A DNA stretch of 64,000 nucleotides, taken from NCBI RefSeq assembly GCF_004331995.1, contig NZ_SJDT01000002.1:186001-250000 (forward strand), given 5' to 3'. Below are positions 62,375 through 64,000 of this stretch, piece after piece (position 1 is the first letter of the stretch; each line of letters starts with the position of its first letter). The translations under genes were made by a program, and so were the position numbers. Under the pieces are notes generated by a model. It saw only the letters and a program-made list of their open reading frames with translations, was not told where the DNA came from and searched no databases. The stretch is from Arcanobacterium bovis. GTDB taxonomy: Bacteria; Actinomycetota; Actinomycetes; Actinomycetales; Actinomycetaceae.

Positions 62375-63391
62375 GTGAGCCAGTGGGATATTACCAATTT
62401 AGATGCCAGTGATACTGAACGTGCCCAAGAAGCAGCGCTACGCCCGAAACGGCTGGTGGAATTCGTGGGGCAAGAAGTCGTGCGAAATCAGCTCTCGCTC
62501 GTTTTAGATGCAGCAATTGCCCGTGGAAACGCTCCTGATCACGTGTTGCTTTCTGGGCCTCCAGGGCTAGGAAAGACTACTTTGGCAATGATTATTGCCG
62601 CCGAAGTCAACGGATCTTTGCGGCTGACATCTGGCCCAGCAATTCAGCATCCTGGTGATTTAGCTGCAGTATTATCCTCGCTTCAAGAAGGTGACGTGCT
62701 CTTCATCGACGAGATTCATCGTTTGGCACGCACCGCTGAGGAAATGCTGTACTTGGCAATGGAAGATTTCCGAGTTGATGTGATGGTTGGCAAAGGTCCA
62801 GGTGCTACATCAATTCCGCTGCCATTGCCGTCATTTACCGTGGTTGGTGCAACCACTCGAGCAGGTTTGTTGCCTGCACCTTTGCGCGATCGATTTGGTT
62901 TTACGGCTCATCTTGATTACTACCAAAATTCAGAATTAGCGCAAATAGTTTCTGCTAATGCGATCAAACTGGATGCTGTTTTGAACGACGACGCAGCCCA
63001 AGAAATTGCCTCACGCTCACGCGGCACGCCGCGTATTGCGAACCGGTTGTTGCGCCGCGTGCAAGATTGGGCGCAAGTGCGTGGAAACGGCATTCTCGAT
63101 TTGGAGGCGGCGCGAGCGGCTCTCGACGTATTTGAAGTTGATGCCCGCGGTCTTGATCGTCTTGATCGTTCAATGCTCGAAGCAGTGTGTTTACGTTTTA
63201 ATGGCGGACCAGTTGGGCTAACCACTTTAGCTGTTTCTGTAGGGGAGGAACCCGAGACTGTGGAGACGGTTGCCGAGCCATACTTGGTGCGTGAGGGCTT
63301 CTTGGTGCGCACACCGCGAGGACGAATGGCGACGGCGTTGGCATGGAAACATTTGGGACTGATACCACCAGAAGAAACACTTTTTAGTTGA
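62375..63391 (+). CDS. ruvB: Holliday junction branch-migration ATPase RuvB
   Basis: This 338-residue AAA+ helicase drives branch migration with RuvA. The P-loop is GPPGLGKTT (61-69), Walker B FIDEIH (D112, E113), sensor 1 VVGATTRAG and the arginine-finger region APLRDRFGF. The C-terminal winged helix has [15 protein letters not shown]. The GTG start lies two bases after the ruvA stop. Confidence 0.95.
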   Translation: MSQWDITNLDASDTERAQEAALRPKRLVEFVGQEVVRNQLSLVLDAAIARGNAPDHVLLSGPPGLGKTTLAMIIAAEVNGSLRLTSGPAIQHPGDLAAVLSSLQEGDVLFIDEIHRLARTAEEMLYLAMEDFRVDVMVGKGPGATSIPLPLPSFTVVGATTRAGLLPAPLRDRFGFTAHLDYYQNSELAQIVSANAIKLDAVLNDDAAQEIASRSRGTPRIANRLLRRVQDWAQVRGNGILDLEAARAALDVFEVDARGLDRLDRSMLEAVCLRFNGGPVGLTTLAVSVGEEPETVETVAEPYLVREGFLVRTPRGRMATALAWKHLGLIPPEETLFS

Positions 63392-63449
63392 TGGAAAAAA
63401 CGAGTAAAGTGATCAATGATAATTTTGAACATTCTACGGAGACACATCT

Positions 63450-63836
63450 ATGCCAGGAATTGAAATCTTAATCTTGCTTGTGATCATGGTCGGATTTATC
63501 TGGTTCATGAACGCAGGTGCCAAGAAAGCACAGCGTGCTCAGCTGGAACAGCGCGACAAAGCTATCGCAGTGGGAAACAATGTTGTGACCACATCGGGAT
63601 TCTTTGGGCGCATCGTTGATATAGATGGTGACGCCGTAACGCTTGAGTCGCCCAGTGGCGACGAGACGGTTTGGCTCAGAACGTCAATTATGGCGGAAAT
63701 GAATATACCGGTTGCAGAAATTAGCGAAGAAGATGCAGCGCTCATTGACGAATCAGCTGAGGAAATGCCTGCGGATAACGACGCAGTTATTGAAAAGCCA
63801 GTGGCTGATACTCCGGTGGAACGCACTGATAACTGA
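63450..63836 (+). CDS. yajC: Sec translocon accessory protein YajC
   Basis: This 128-residue protein has one N-terminal membrane helix (about residues 3-21) and the conserved YajC core (KKAQRAQ, GNNVVTTSGFFGRIVDIDGDAVTLE). It then has an acidic tail of about 35 residues. YajC joins SecD-SecF at the translocon. secD follows 63 bp after, as usual. Confidence 0.9.
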   Translation: MPGIEILILLVIMVGFIWFMNAGAKKAQRAQLEQRDKAIAVGNNVVTTSGFFGRIVDIDGDAVTLESPSGDETVWLRTSIMAEMNIPVAEISEEDAALIDESAEEMPADNDAVIEKPVADTPVERTDN

Positions 63837-63899
63837 AAATTCTGACAAAACTAAAAGATTTCCATCAGAACAAATCTGAACAAGAGAAAAGACAATTTC

Positions 63900-64000
63900 G
63901 TGTCGAAAAATAGAGTAATGGAGAGGCAGACATCGCGTAACAAGCGACTGTTGGTGCTTTTCGTATTAATGATTGCCCTCATTGGTTCACTTTTTGCGGG
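63900..64000 (+). CDS. secD: Protein translocase subunit SecD (3' partial)
   Basis: Only the first 33 codons are in the window. A GTG start is followed by a short basic N-terminus (MSKNRVMERQTSRNKR) and the beginning of the first membrane helix (LLVLFVLMIALIGSLFAG). Position after yajC makes SecD the expected product. The rest lies beyond the window. Confidence 0.75.
   Translation, partial: MSKNRVMERQTSRNKRLLVLFVLMIALIGSLFA

Noticed and set aside
1-64000. CRISPR array, insertion sequence or prophage
   Set aside because: No regularly spaced repeats, transposase, integrase or phage structural genes were seen on either strand.

Overview
The window looks like a chromosome segment of an actinobacterium of fairly low GC, most plausibly from the Actinomycetaceae (Arcanobacterium/Trueperella-like). 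This placement is inferred. It rests on actinobacterial families with typical neighbours (SepH, DUF4193, DUF3710, DUF3159, DUF3000, a phosphatidylinositol mannoside gene set, ruvC-ruvA-ruvB-yajC-secD), many GTG/TTG starts and apparent leaderless genes. No rRNA, phage, insertion sequence or CRISPR array is visible, and no gap between genes exceeds 300 bases.

Layout. 0-4.4 kb: two tandem double-GNAT acetyltransferases (the first cut by the window edge) converging on a topoisomerase IV subunit A gene. 4.5-6.3 kb: a nucleotide-pyrophosphatase-like phosphatase and thymidine kinase. 6.4-17.4 kb: an actinobacterial housekeeping block (sepH, DUF4193, DUF3710, DUF3159, a TRAM-domain RNA methyltransferase, aconitase, dxs, an RNase D-like nuclease and DUF3000). 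17.5-21.9 kb: an MprF-like lipid aminoacyltransferase and a membrane-anchored esterase. 21.9-28.3 kb: a minus-strand glgX-treY-treZ operon that turns glycogen into trehalose. 28.4-29.0 kb: four tRNA genes (Val-CAC on minus; Gly-GCC, Cys-GCA and Val-GAC on plus).

29.1-46.6 kb is the accessory-looking and most interesting part. It holds a divergent WXG100 gene, then six plus-strand genes: a secreted coiled-coil protein, a membrane-anchored periplasmic-binding-fold protein, an FHA-FtsK/SpoIIIE ATPase of the EccC/EssC type, a transmembrane Ser/Thr kinase, a 1803-residue RHS protein with an unrecognised C-terminal tail, and a polytopic membrane protein of aberrant codon use that may be the immunity protein. 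I read this as a compact type VII-like secretion and toxin system whose accessory parts match neither the mycobacterial ESX set (EccB/D/E, MycP) nor, by recognisable sequence, the firmicute set (EsaA, EssA, EssB).

46.7-52.6 kb: carB, carA and sdaA on minus. 52.9-64 kb, plus strand: thrS; a phospholipid cluster (PI-phosphate synthase, PatA-like acyltransferase, PimA, a small membrane protein, a PrsW-like protease, a Nudix hydrolase); then yebC, ruvC, ruvA, ruvB, yajC and the first codons of secD. A LexA-like box lies directly before ruvA.
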